Assembly (NCBI GenBank): GCA_964540965.1
Contig: CAZIOT010000010.1
Span: forward strand, 1 to 64,000
Length of the DNA: 64,000 nt
DNA from: JADYZU01 sp964540965
GTDB lineage: Bacteria; Pseudomonadota; Alphaproteobacteria; Rhodobacterales; Rhodobacteraceae
Direction: 5' to 3'
The position numbers were made by a program, and so were the translations under genes. Position 1 is the first letter of the stretch. Every line of letters begins with the position of its first letter. Of this stretch, positions 51,786-60,072 are shown piece after piece. The notes under the pieces are model-generated. The model saw only the letters and a list, made by a program, of their open reading frames with translations, had not been told where the DNA came from and made no database searches.

Positions 51786-52988
51786 TCAGCCCATCCCCTG
51801 CCAGACTGCGCCGACCTCGGCCCGGATGATCCGGGCGATCAGCGCGCAATCGTCCAGATCGAAGGTCAGCGGCAGCCGCATGTCCAAGAGCCCGGCCAGC
51901 ACGCGGTCGGTCTGTGGCAGCCGCGGCGTGGGGGCATAACGCCAGGAATCGTAGCGCGAGGTGAAGCCGGCCGGTTCCGCCGCGCCGAACCATTTCAGCT
52001 CGACCCCACGGGCAAGGCAACGAGCGACCACCTCTTGCACCTTGACCGGCGTCCAGCCCGGCAACAGGAACTGAAAGGACGAGGCGACGAAATGTTCGTC
52101 CTCGGGCCGGGCGATCAGCCGCAGGCCGGGGGTGCCGGCCAACCCGGCCTCGACCACGGCATAACGGTCGTTCCAGCGCGCGCATTGGCTGGCAAGATCC
52201 GCCAGTTGCGGCCGCAGGATCGCCGCGCGCAGGTTGTCCATCCGCCCCGAGATGTTCGGCGTCTCGTATTTCACCCGCTCGAACACCTCGGGCCCCGGCG
52301 CGGCGATATGGCGGTCAAAGAGCATATAGCTGCCCGACAGGATCACCGCCCGCGCCATCGCCTCGGCATCGTCGGTGACCAGAAGCCCGCCCTCGCCAGA
52401 GTTGAGATGCTTGTAGGTCTGCGTCGAATAGCAGCCGAAGCGCCCGAAACGGCCCGATGGCGTGCCACCCCAGCGGGCGCCCATGGTATGGGCGCAATCC
52501 TCGATCACCGTCACCCCGGCGGCATCGCACAAGGACATCAGCCGCGTCATGTCGCAGATATGCCCGCGCATGTGCGACAACAGCAGGTGGCGCGCATGCG
52601 GCAGCTTGCGGGCCAGGTCGTCAAGGTCGATGACCAGCGCCTCGGTCGTCTCGACATAGACCGGGATCGCGCCGACCGCGGCGATGGCGCCGGGCACCGG
52701 GGCCAGGGTGAAGGCATTGGTCAGTACGCGGTCGCCCGGCCGCACCCCTGACGCCCGCAGCGCCGTGGTGATGGCGATGCCGCCGGACCCGACCGCAAGG
52801 CAGAAACGCGCGCCGGTCATGGCGGCGAATTCGACCTCAAGCGCCGCGACCTCGGCCACCTCGCCCGGCACCACGTTGTAGCGGTGCAGGCGGCCGTGGC
52901 GCATCACCTCGACAGCGGCGGCGATCCCCGCCTCGGGGATCGATTCCTGCTGGGTAAAGGGCTTGGCGAATTTCTCGGCGTCGGACAT
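51786..52988 (-). CDS. DegT/DnrJ/EryC1/StrS family aminotransferase
   Basis: A 400-residue PLP enzyme of the sugar-aminotransferase type. The lysine that would bind PLP is in STQTYKHLNSGEGG. Other marks are CLAVGSGGIAITTALRASGVRPGDRVLTNAFTL, VIEDCAHTMGARWGGTPSGRFG and a C-terminal substrate domain. Members transaminate keto-sugars for cell-surface polysaccharides or antibiotics. No nucleotide-sugar genes flank it here, so its product is unknown. Confidence 0.88.
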   Translation of the reverse strand: MSDAEKFAKPFTQQESIPEAGIAAAVEVMRHGRLHRYNVVPGEVAEVAALEVEFAAMTGARFCLAVGSGGIAITTALRASGVRPGDRVLTNAFTLAPVPGAIAAVGAIPVYVETTEALVIDLDDLARKLPHARHLLLSHMRGHICDMTRLMSLCDAAGVTVIEDCAHTMGARWGGTPSGRFGRFGCYSTQTYKHLNSGEGGLLVTDDAEAMARAVILSGSYMLFDRHIAAPGPEVFERVKYETPNISGRMDNLRAAILRPQLADLASQCARWNDRYAVVEAGLAGTPGLRLIARPEDEHFVASSFQFLLPGWTPVKVQEVVARCLARGVELKWFGAAEPAGFTSRYDSWRYAPTPRLPQTDRVLAGLLDMRLPLTFDLDDCALIARIIRAEVGAVWQGMG

Positions 52989-53009
52989 GGGGCAACCTCT
53001 CGCCCCGGT

Positions 53010-54293
53010 CTAGGCGCCCTCGCCCCCGCCCGCAAGCGGCGCCTCGGGGATGACCGGCCCCTTGCGGCCCAGCCACAGGAACAGGGCGAGGGCGGCAAGG
53101 ATCAGCACGCCGGCGATGTAATAGGACACCCCCGCCGTGCCGGCCGGATTGCCGGGATCCAGAAAGCGCGAGAACACATGGGTGAAGAACACGGTGCCGA
53201 ACATCATCATCAGGTTCATCACCGCCGACAGCCCGCCCTGCAATTCGCCCTGCGCATCCTCGGGCACCGAGCGTGACAGGATCGCCGTCATCACCGGATG
53301 GGCCAGCCCCTCGGGCGCGTGCAGCACCAGAAGGACGAAAACCGTCACCGTCGATCCGGCCAGCCCATAGAAGAACGCCATGATCCCGCCCATCAGCATC
53401 GCGCCGACGACGACACGGTATTCGCCGAACCACCTGACCGACGGGCCCGAAAGCCCGCCCTGCACGATGGCGGCAAGGATGCCAAGGACGGCCAGCGTGC
53501 CGCCGATCATCGCCTCGGACCAGCCGAAGCGGGCGGTGCCCCAGAAGGCCCAGATCGCCGGATAGACCGAGGAGGCAAAGAAATAGAGCGCCAGCACCGC
53601 AAGCAGCGGCAGCACCTTGCCGTAAGAGGCAAAGACCCGGAACACCCCGAACGGATTGGCGCGGGCAATGTCGAAACGCCGGCGTTTTTCGGCGGGCAGC
53701 GATTCCGGCAGGATCAGCAGGCCGAACAGGAAATTCAGCGCGGCAATGCCGGCGGCGACCCAGAACGGCACCCGCGGCCCGAATTCGCCCAGCAGGCCGC
53801 CGATCGCCGGCCCGATGACGAAACCGACGCCAAAGGCCGCACCGATCATGCCAAAGGCACGGGCGCGATCCTCGGGCCGGGTCACATCGGCGATATAGGC
53901 GCTGGCGATGACGACCGAGGCGCCGCAGACACCGGCAAAGACCCGGCCGACGAACAGCCAGAACAGGGTCGGCGCAACGGCAGCGATGACATAGTCGATG
54001 GCAAGCCCGCCCACCGCGAGAAGCAGAAGCGGCCGCCGGCCGAACGAATCCGACAGGCTGCCCATCACCGGGCCGAAGATGAACTGCGCCACCGAAAAGG
54101 CCACGACCATCCAGCCATAGATCGCCGCCGCGCCCGCGACATCGGTATGGCCGACGGATTCGATCAGCGCCGGCACCACCGGCATGATCAGGCCAAAGCC
54201 GATCATGTCGAGCAGCACCGTCACGAAGATGAAGGCGAGCGCATAGCGGTTTTGCGGTGCCGCCGGGGCACTTGTTGTCGGGGCGCTGGTCAT
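53010..54293 (-). CDS. Tet-type MFS efflux transporter
   Basis: A 427-residue transporter with 12 hydrophobic segments and the MFS loop GPVMGSLSDSFGRRPLLLLA, followed by ARAFGMIGAAFGVGFVIGPAIGGLLG. This arrangement is typical of the TCR/Tet subgroup of proton-driven exporters. Chromosomal members of this subgroup are common and are not evidence of tetracycline resistance. The N-terminal 17 residues are Ala/Thr-rich and probably not conserved. The gene is followed by the DegT gene on the same strand after 21 bases. Confidence 0.85.
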   Translation of the reverse strand: MTSAPTTSAPAAPQNRYALAFIFVTVLLDMIGFGLIMPVVPALIESVGHTDVAGAAAIYGWMVVAFSVAQFIFGPVMGSLSDSFGRRPLLLLAVGGLAIDYVIAAVAPTLFWLFVGRVFAGVCGASVVIASAYIADVTRPEDRARAFGMIGAAFGVGFVIGPAIGGLLGEFGPRVPFWVAAGIAALNFLFGLLILPESLPAEKRRRFDIARANPFGVFRVFASYGKVLPLLAVLALYFFASSVYPAIWAFWGTARFGWSEAMIGGTLAVLGILAAIVQGGLSGPSVRWFGEYRVVVGAMLMGGIMAFFYGLAGSTVTVFVLLVLHAPEGLAHPVMTAILSRSVPEDAQGELQGGLSAVMNLMMMFGTVFFTHVFSRFLDPGNPAGTAGVSYYIAGVLILAALALFLWLGRKGPVIPEAPLAGGGEGA

Positions 54294-54443
54294 GAGGGTA
54301 TTCCTGCCTTGGGCGCCAAGCCCTAGCGCGGGTGCGACATTGCGTCAACGTGACCGGGGTCATCGTCCTGACAGGCAGCGGCAGGACGCGCCGGGGCCAC
54401 CGGACTGCGACAAGGCCGGCCCGCCGGAATCCCCGTTCGGGCC

Positions 54444-55109
54444 CTACAGCGCCAGCCGCGCCACCACCCCCGGCAGGTCGTCGAAATCGTCCAGCAGGGC
54501 CTCGGGGGCAAGGGCCGCCATGTCCTCGCCCGAGGGGCCGAAGGTGACAAGGATCGAAGGAAGCCCGGCGGCAGCGGCGGTCCGCCGGTCGGTGTCGCTG
54601 TCGCCGACAAGGCAGGCGCGGGCCGGGTCGGCGCCGGCCCGCCGCGCCGCCTCGCGCAGGGGTTCCGGGTCGGGCTTGCGCACCGGCAATGTATCGGCGC
54701 CGACAAGGCTTTCAAAGGCGTCGCGCACCCCGAGCGCCTGCAACAGCGCCTCGGCCAGCGCCGCCGGCTTGTTGGTGCAGATGCCGACGGCGTAACCCAT
54801 CGCCCGCAAGGTCAGCACCGCCCCCATCGCGCCGGGATAAAGCCGGGTATGCACCGCCAGCGCGGCGCCGTAATGGTCCAGCAGCAGCGGATAGTGCCGC
54901 GCCACATCCTCGGCCCCGAAACCGGCGACGCGGGCAAAGCCCGCGGTCAGCATCGCCCGCCCGCCGCGCAGCGCGATGCCGGCATCGCGGGCCGGATCCA
55001 GGAGGTCGCCCAGCCCGAGGTCGCGAAAACAGGCATTGGCCGCGGCGACAAGGTCACCGCTGGTATCGGCAAGCGTGCCGTCAAGGTCAAAGATCACGGC
55101 GGGGCGCAT
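54444..55109 (-). CDS. gph: HAD family hydrolase, phosphoglycolate phosphatase-like
   Basis: A 221-residue haloacid dehalogenase-type hydrolase. Motif I is VIFDLDGTLADT, motif II is the Thr in GICTNKP, motif III has the Lys in PVRKPDPEPL, and motif IV is LVGDSDTDRRTAAAAG. The cap and length match phosphoglycolate phosphatases, but other small phosphate esters are possible. ATG 55109 begins the conserved core. It is divergent from glmU, sharing a 113-bp intergenic region. Confidence 0.85.
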   Translation of the reverse strand: MRPAVIFDLDGTLADTSGDLVAAANACFRDLGLGDLLDPARDAGIALRGGRAMLTAGFARVAGFGAEDVARHYPLLLDHYGAALAVHTRLYPGAMGAVLTLRAMGYAVGICTNKPAALAEALLQALGVRDAFESLVGADTLPVRKPDPEPLREAARRAGADPARACLVGDSDTDRRTAAAAGLPSILVTFGPSGEDMAALAPEALLDDFDDLPGVVARLAL

Positions 55110-55222
55110 GGTGCCTCTGTAACGATGTGTCAGGCGAAGTGAAGCCCTACCCCTTGCGTCCCTGCCCCGTCGCGCACACAAGGGGCGAAAACGGGCACGT
55201 CGAAAGCAGGCCGGGGGCAGCC

Positions 55223-56566
55223 ATGTCAGTCAATGTCGTCATTCTTGCCGCCGGTCAGGGCACGCGGATGAATTCCGACCGGCCCAAGGTCCTGCACGAA
55301 ATCGCCGCGGCGCCGCTTCTGCTTCATGCCATGCGCGCCGGGCTGACATTGGCGCCCGACAGGCTTGTCGTGGTCGCGGGCACCGGCTTTGACGAGGTTG
55401 CCGCAGCCGCCACCGCCTATTGGCCGGACACCACGGTCGTCCGGCAGGACGAGCAGAAGGGCACCGGCCATGCCGTGCTGTGCGCCGCCGGGGCGCTGGC
55501 CGACGCCACAGGCGACACGCTGGTGCTCTATGGCGACACGCCCTTCATCACCGAGGAAACCCTGGCCCGCATGGCCGAGGCGCGGACCCGCGCCGATATC
55601 GTCGTGCTCGGCTTCGAAAGCCGGCCCGAGGAACGCTATGGCCGTCTGGTGACCGAAGGCGACAGCCTGCTGCGCATCGTCGAATGGAAGGACGCCGATG
55701 CCGCGACCCGCGCCCTGACCCTGCACAATTCCGGTGTGGTCATGGCCGATACCGCGGTGCTGATGCGCCTTCTGCCGCAGGTCGGCACCGCCAATGCCGC
55801 GGGCGAGATCTACCTCACCGACATCGTCGAGATCGGCCGTGCGCAGGGCCTGACCGCCACCGTCGTCACCTGCCCCGAAGCTGAAACCATGGGCGTCAAC
55901 ACCCGCGCCCATCTGGCCGCAGCCGAGGCCGCCTTTCAGACCCGCGCCCGCGCCGCGCTTGTCGAGGACGGCGTCACCCTGACCAACCCCGACACGGTGA
56001 TCCTTGCCTTCGACAGCTTCATCGGCCGCGATGCCGTGATCGAGGGGCCCTGCGTGTTCGGCCCCGGCGTCACCATCGAAACCGGCGCCCGCATCAGACC
56101 CTTCTGCCATCTCGAAGGCTGCCATGTCAGCCGCGGCGCGGTGATTGGCCCCTTCGCCCGCCTGCGCCCCGGCGCCGAACTGGCCGAGGACGTGCATATC
56201 GGCAATTTCGTCGAGGTGAAGAACGCGGTGATCGACGAAGGCGCCAAGATCAACCACCTGTCCTATATCGGCGACGCCGATGTGGGCGAGCGGACCAATA
56301 TCGGCGCCGGCACCATCACCTGCAACTATGACGGCGTGTTCAAGCACCGCACGGTCATCGGCAAGCGCGCCTTCATCGGCTCGGACACCATGCTGGTCGC
56401 GCCGGTGACGGTGGGCGACGGCGCGATGACGGCGACAGGATCGGTCATCACCGCCGATGTGCCGGCAGGGGCACTCGCCGTGGCCCGCGCCCGGCAAGAG
56501 GTCAAGCCCGGCTTTGCCACAAGGTTCTTTGACCGGCTGCGCGCGCTCAAGGCGCAGAAGGGCTAG
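55223..56566 (+). CDS. glmU: Bifunctional GlmU (UDP-GlcNAc pyrophosphorylase / acetyltransferase)
   Basis: GlmU acetylates glucosamine-1-phosphate and couples it to UTP, giving UDP-GlcNAc for peptidoglycan and LPS. The 447-residue product has LAAGQGTRMNSDRPKVLHEI and the EQKGTGHAVLCAAGAL segment, then a left-handed beta-helix half (IGPFARLRPGAELAEDVHIGNFVEVK, INHLSYIGDADVGERTNIGAGTITCNYDG). ATG 55223 follows a GGGGG-rich site. It is three bases before glmS. Confidence 0.96.
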   Translation: MSVNVVILAAGQGTRMNSDRPKVLHEIAAAPLLLHAMRAGLTLAPDRLVVVAGTGFDEVAAAATAYWPDTTVVRQDEQKGTGHAVLCAAGALADATGDTLVLYGDTPFITEETLARMAEARTRADIVVLGFESRPEERYGRLVTEGDSLLRIVEWKDADAATRALTLHNSGVVMADTAVLMRLLPQVGTANAAGEIYLTDIVEIGRAQGLTATVVTCPEAETMGVNTRAHLAAAEAAFQTRARAALVEDGVTLTNPDTVILAFDSFIGRDAVIEGPCVFGPGVTIETGARIRPFCHLEGCHVSRGAVIGPFARLRPGAELAEDVHIGNFVEVKNAVIDEGAKINHLSYIGDADVGERTNIGAGTITCNYDGVFKHRTVIGKRAFIGSDTMLVAPVTVGDGAMTATGSVITADVPAGALAVARARQEVKPGFATRFFDRLRALKAQKG

Positions 56567-56569
56567 GCC

Positions 56570-58384
56570 ATGTGCGGTATCGTCGGAGTCCTCGGGTCAC
56601 ACGAAGTCGCGCCGCTTCTGGTGGAATCGCTCAAGCGGCTGGAATATCGCGGCTATGACAGCGCCGGCATCGCCACCGTCGCCGATGGTCGCCTCGACCG
56701 GCGCCGTGCGGTCGGCAAGCTTGTCAACCTCTCGGACCTTCTGGTGCATCAGCCGCTGGCCGGACATGCCGGCATCGGCCACACCCGTTGGGCAACCCAT
56801 GGCCCGGCCAGCATCAGGAACGCCCATCCCCACCGCTGCGGCCGCGTCGCGGTGGTCCACAACGGCATCATCGAGAATTTCCGCGACTTGCGCGCCGATC
56901 TGGCCCGCGACGGTTATGCGCCCGAAACCGACACCGATACCGAAACCGTCGCCATGCTGGCCGAGCGCGAGCTTGCCGCCGGCGCCACGCCGGAACAGGC
57001 CGTCGCCCGCATCCTGCCGCGCCTGACCGGGGCCTATGCGCTTTTGTTCCTGTTCGACGGCGAACCCGACCTGATGATCGCCGCCCGAAAGGGCAGCCCG
57101 CTGGCCATCGGCCATGGCGAGGGCGAGATGTTCGTCGGATCCGATGCCATCGCTCTGGCGCCGCTGACCGACCGCATCACCTATCTTGACGAAGGCGACA
57201 TGGCCGTCGTCACCCGCGCCGGCGCGGTGATCCGCGATGCTGCGGGCCGGCTGGCCAACCGCGCCGAACGCCGCGTCAGCCTGGATGCCACCCGCATCGA
57301 CAAGGCCGGCCACCGCCATTTCATGGCCAAGGAAATCGCCGAACAGCCCGTGGTGCTGACCCGCGCGCTGGATGCCTATGCCGCGGGCGATGCCATCGCC
57401 CTGCCCGGCGACATCGACTTTGCCGCCATCCGCCGTATCAGCCTCGTCGCCTGCGGCACCGCCTGCTATGCCGCAACGGTGGCGCGCTACTGGTTCGAAC
57501 AGATCGCCGGCATCCCGGCCGAGGTCGATGTCGCGTCCGAATTCCGCTATCGCGAGCCGCCGGTGGAACCGGGCACGCTGGCGGTATTCGTCAGCCAGTC
57601 GGGCGAAACCGCCGACACGCTCGCCGCGCTGCGCTATTGCCGCGGCAAGGCCAGCCGGATCGCCGCAGTGGTCAATGTCCCCGAAAGCTCGATCGCGCGC
57701 GAGGCCGATGTGGTGCTTCCGATCCTCGCCGGGGTCGAGGTCGGCGTCGCCTCGACCAAGGCCTTTACCTGCCAGTTGACGGTGCTGGCGCTGATGGCAT
57801 TGCAGGCGGGGGTGGCGCGCGGGCGCCTGACGCCGGCAGCACTGGCCGACAGGCTCGCCTCCCTGCGTCAGATCCCCGGACTGGTCAACCATGCCCTGGG
57901 ACTGGGCGATGCCGCCCATGCGGTGTCGCTCAAGCTGGCCGAGGCGCGCGACATCCTGTTCCTGGGCCGCGGCCGCATGTATCCGCTGGCGATGGAAGGG
58001 GCGCTGAAACTCAAGGAAATCAGCTATATCCATGCCGAAGCTTACGCATCGGGCGAACTCAAGCACGGGCCCATCGCGCTGATCGACAAATCGGTGCCGG
58101 TGATCGTCATGGCCCCGCATGACGAATTGTTCGACAAGACCGTCTCGAACATGCAGGAGGTGATGGCGCGTGGCGGGCGTGTCCTGCTCATCACCGATGC
58201 GGCGGGCGCGGCAGAGGCCGGCGACGGCCCCTGGGAACGGCTGGTGCTGCCGCAGGTCGACCCGCTCTGGGCGCCGATCCTATACGCGGTGCCGGCGCAG
58301 CTGCTGGCCTATCACACCGCCATCGCCAAGGGCACCGACGTGGACCAGCCGCGCAACCTGGCGAAATCCGTGACGGTGGAGTGA
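56570..58384 (+). CDS. glmS: Glutamine--fructose-6-phosphate aminotransferase
   Basis: GlmS makes glucosamine-6-phosphate from fructose-6-phosphate and glutamine. The 604-residue product starts MCGIVGVLG with the nucleophile Cys2. It continues with RRAVGKLVNLSDLL, IGHTRWATHG, VHNGIIENF, two SIS domains (FVSQSGETADTLAAL, LGRGRMYPLAMEGALKLKEISYIHAEAYASGELKHGP) and the C-terminal LAKSVTVE. No ribozyme was seen in the short gap to glmU. The pair forms one hexosamine operon. Confidence 0.97.
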   Translation: MCGIVGVLGSHEVAPLLVESLKRLEYRGYDSAGIATVADGRLDRRRAVGKLVNLSDLLVHQPLAGHAGIGHTRWATHGPASIRNAHPHRCGRVAVVHNGIIENFRDLRADLARDGYAPETDTDTETVAMLAERELAAGATPEQAVARILPRLTGAYALLFLFDGEPDLMIAARKGSPLAIGHGEGEMFVGSDAIALAPLTDRITYLDEGDMAVVTRAGAVIRDAAGRLANRAERRVSLDATRIDKAGHRHFMAKEIAEQPVVLTRALDAYAAGDAIALPGDIDFAAIRRISLVACGTACYAATVARYWFEQIAGIPAEVDVASEFRYREPPVEPGTLAVFVSQSGETADTLAALRYCRGKASRIAAVVNVPESSIAREADVVLPILAGVEVGVASTKAFTCQLTVLALMALQAGVARGRLTPAALADRLASLRQIPGLVNHALGLGDAAHAVSLKLAEARDILFLGRGRMYPLAMEGALKLKEISYIHAEAYASGELKHGPIALIDKSVPVIVMAPHDELFDKTVSNMQEVMARGGRVLLITDAAGAAEAGDGPWERLVLPQVDPLWAPILYAVPAQLLAYHTAIAKGTDVDQPRNLAKSVTVE

Positions 58385-58389
58385 GGGGT

Positions 58390-58418
58390 TTGACATCGCC
58401 CCTCGTGTTGTGTAACGA
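58390..58418 (+). promoter_or_regulatory. Candidate promoter of the small paralogue pair
   Basis: A perfect TTGACA -35 box (58390-58395) lies just after the glmS stop. Seventeen bases later TAACGA (58413-58418) is a weak -10 candidate. Transcription from here would yield a leader of roughly 140 bases before the first small gene. The -35 is convincing; the -10 is not. Confidence 0.45.
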
Positions 58419-58469
58419 AGTCCGGCGCAAGCACAACCATTAGTAACTCTCGCAAAACCTCTGGCCCTG

Positions 58470-58546
58470 CCGTTTCGACGGCCGAGCCGTCTGAAAGCTG
58501 GGCTCACGCCCAAAGAATCAAACCAAGAATAGGTCCCTTCGGACCT
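58470..58546 (+). promoter_or_regulatory. Structured leader of the first small paralogue
   Basis: Four short perfect stems lie in order: CCGT-TTCG-ACGG (58470-58481), GACGGC-CGA-GCCGTC (58477-58491), TGGGC-TCAC-GCCCA (58499-58512) and AGGTCC-CTTC-GGACCT (58531-58546). The first two share bases and exclude each other. The last ends five bases before the GAGG ribosome site of the gene at 58563. This looks like a regulatory leader; the trigger is unknown. Confidence 0.5.
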
Positions 58547-58562
58547 TTAAGAGGACGACAAT

Positions 58563-58808
58563 ATGACTATGCATCAACCGGCCGCCGCGATGGCGGTTCA
58601 GAAAGCCTACTGCTACATCACTAGCAGCGAAGAGGGCCGACCCGCATTCGCGGTGCGCGAAGATAGTGGCGAAAGGGTCTACGTCCCCTACACCATCAGC
58701 GAAGCCCTGAAACTCGAAGAGATGGAACGCATCCAAGCCATCCTCATCGTTAACGATCATCCCAGCACACCTTGGCGGGCGATGAACGTCCAGCGCTCCG
58801 AACACTAA
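58563..58808 (+). CDS. Small protein of unknown function, paralogue A
   Basis: An 81-residue cytosolic protein starting after GAGGACGACAAT. It aligns along most of its length with the next gene: YCYITSSEEGRPAFAVREDSGERVYVP here against ECFVTESLEDGPAFAVRADNGEAVFIP there, and TPWRAMNVQR against TPWFAIKAVK near the end. Codon use is milder in GC than its neighbours (ACT, AGT, AGG, GTT appear), and the leader is less GC-rich too. No known domain recognised; the strand-rich pattern could fold as a small beta domain. Confidence 0.75.
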   Translation: MTMHQPAAAMAVQKAYCYITSSEEGRPAFAVREDSGERVYVPYTISEALKLEEMERIQAILIVNDHPSTPWRAMNVQRSEH

Positions 58809-58834
58809 GTCGGCGCACTACGGCGCTTGCGCAG

Positions 58835-58878
58835 GCCGGGTCTGATGCTAATCAGGCCCGGCTTCCTTTTAGGAAGCC
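58835..58878 (+). terminator. Overlapping alternative hairpins between the small paralogues
   Basis: Hairpin 1 (58835-58862) pairs GCCGGGTCTGAT with ATCAGGCCCGGC, one G-U, loop GCTA. Hairpin 2 (58860-58878) pairs GGCTTCCT with AGGAAGCC, loop TTT. They share three bases and cannot both be fully formed. Hairpin 1 is followed by TTCCTTTT, a terminator-like end. This is the plan of an attenuator or of a plain terminator with a second stem. Confidence 0.55.
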
Positions 58879-58896
58879 TGTTACGAAAGGACCGCC

Positions 58897-59121
58897 ATGA
58901 CCGTCCGCAAGGTCGAATGCTTTGTCACCGAAAGCCTTGAGGACGGCCCGGCATTCGCCGTCCGCGCCGACAACGGCGAGGCGGTGTTCATTCCCAAGGC
59001 CATGGCCGAAAAGATGGATCTGGTCGAGATGGACGAGATCACCGCCCTGATCCAGGAAAACACCGTGCAGCCCGACAAGACGCCGTGGTTCGCGATCAAG
59101 GCGGTGAAGAAAGAGGGCTGA
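58897..59121 (+). CDS. Small protein of unknown function, paralogue B
   Basis: A 74-residue product with GAAAGG in front of its ATG. It is a clear relative of the gene at 58563 (see PAFAVR, the following acidic DNGEAVFIP, an LVEMDEI helix and the TPWFAIK end). Unlike its relative it uses normal high-GC codons. Two tandem diverged copies, each with its own control signals, suggest separate regulation of the same function. The family is not recognised. Confidence 0.75.
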   Translation: MTVRKVECFVTESLEDGPAFAVRADNGEAVFIPKAMAEKMDLVEMDEITALIQENTVQPDKTPWFAIKAVKKEG

Positions 59122-59161
59122 GCATGGCCCAGGGTCCCGCCGCCCCGAAAGGCTGCCCCGC

Positions 59162-59836
59162 ATGACGCCGCAGGACGCCATCGCCGCCCTGCGCGCCGAG
59201 GCCGACCCCGCCCGCGCCGCCGACATGGCCGCCTATCACAAGACCACGCGCGAGGTGCTGGGCGTGCCGGTGCCGCGCGTCACCGAACTGGCCGATGGCT
59301 GGCGGGCCGCGACCAGCCTTGACGACCGCATCGCGCTGGCCCGCGCCCTGTGGGCCGCCGACATCCACGAAAGCCGCATCGCCGCGGCCAAGCTCTTCGT
59401 GCAGGCCCGCATCCGGCCCGATGAGGGCGTGTGGCAGCTCATCACCGGCTGGCTGCCCGATTTCGACGGCTGGGCCATCGCCGATCACGTCGCGCAGGCT
59501 GGGCAACGGCGCCTTCTGGCCGATCCGTCGCGGCTGGATGAGGTGGAGGTCTGGACCACCGCGCCCGCGATGTGGACCCGCCGCGCCGCGCTGATCTTTA
59601 CCCTGCCCTGGACCAAGCAGAACTTCCCCAAACCCGCCGAACTTGCCATCCGCGACCGCGTGCTGGGCTGGTGCGCGGCCTATGTCCCCGACAGCGACTG
59701 GTTCATCCAGAAGGCGGTCGCCTGGTGGATCCGCGATCTGTCGAAACACGACCCCGACCGCGCCCGCGCCTTTCTGCAAGACCATGGCGCCAGGATGAAA
59801 CCCTTCGCCCGCAAGGAAGCCGGCAAGTATCTCTGA
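59162..59836 (+). CDS. DNA alkylation repair protein, AlkD-like
   Basis: A 224-residue all-helical protein of HEAT-like repeats: the AAYHKTTREVLGVPVPRVTELAD opening, ALWAADIHESRIAAAKLF, LPDFDGWAIADHVAQ, MWTRRAALIFTLPW and DSDWFIQKAVAWWIRDLSKHDPDRARAFL. These match the DNA_alkylation (AlkC/AlkD) family, which removes alkylated bases by glycosylase action. The active-site Asp is probably in DFDGWAIAD. It follows the small paralogues after 40 bp on the same strand. Confidence 0.85.
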   Translation: MTPQDAIAALRAEADPARAADMAAYHKTTREVLGVPVPRVTELADGWRAATSLDDRIALARALWAADIHESRIAAAKLFVQARIRPDEGVWQLITGWLPDFDGWAIADHVAQAGQRRLLADPSRLDEVEVWTTAPAMWTRRAALIFTLPWTKQNFPKPAELAIRDRVLGWCAAYVPDSDWFIQKAVAWWIRDLSKHDPDRARAFLQDHGARMKPFARKEAGKYL

Positions 59837-59920
59837 CCGCGGCGTTGCGATGTTGAGCGCCTTCGGCGCAAGGTATTTGCCTCGTCGTCGCCTTGCGGCT
59901 CCTCCTCAGGTTGCCTCCGG

Positions 59921-60065
59921 CGGGGATATTTATGGACGAAGAATGGGCATGAGCCCCTCTCTCCCCATTCTACGTCCGAAAATATCCTCGGGGGGTGAAT
60001 TGGCCGAAGGCCAAGAGGGGGGCAGAAGGCCCCCCTTCTTTCCTGAGCCGGTCCGCAAGGACCGG
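59921..60065. repeat. Dispersed multi-hairpin intergenic repeat, copy 2
   Basis: The part 59970-60065 repeats the left edge of the window almost exactly, including GGGGGGC-AGAA-GGCCCCCC and CCGGTCC-GCAA-GGACCGG. In front of it lies an imperfect inverted pair: GATATTTATGGACGAAGAATGGG-like arm at 59925-59947 and its opposite at 59964-59986 (about 19 of 23 paired, 16-base loop). The whole block fills the gap between convergent alkD-like and dusA genes. Confidence 0.8.
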
Positions 60066-60072
60066 CACCCGC

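Noticed and set aside
53010..54293. Tetracycline resistance gene
   Set aside because: It belongs to the TetA-like MFS subgroup, which is common on chromosomes and has varied substrates; nothing mobile is nearby.
56567..56569. glmS ribozyme or riboswitch before glmS
   Set aside because: Only three bases separate glmU and glmS, so there is no room for it.
58425..58562. 6S RNA or SRP RNA gene in the leader before the small paralogue
   Set aside because: Neither the long bulged 6S stem nor the conserved SRP tetraloop region is visible; the stems look like an mRNA leader.
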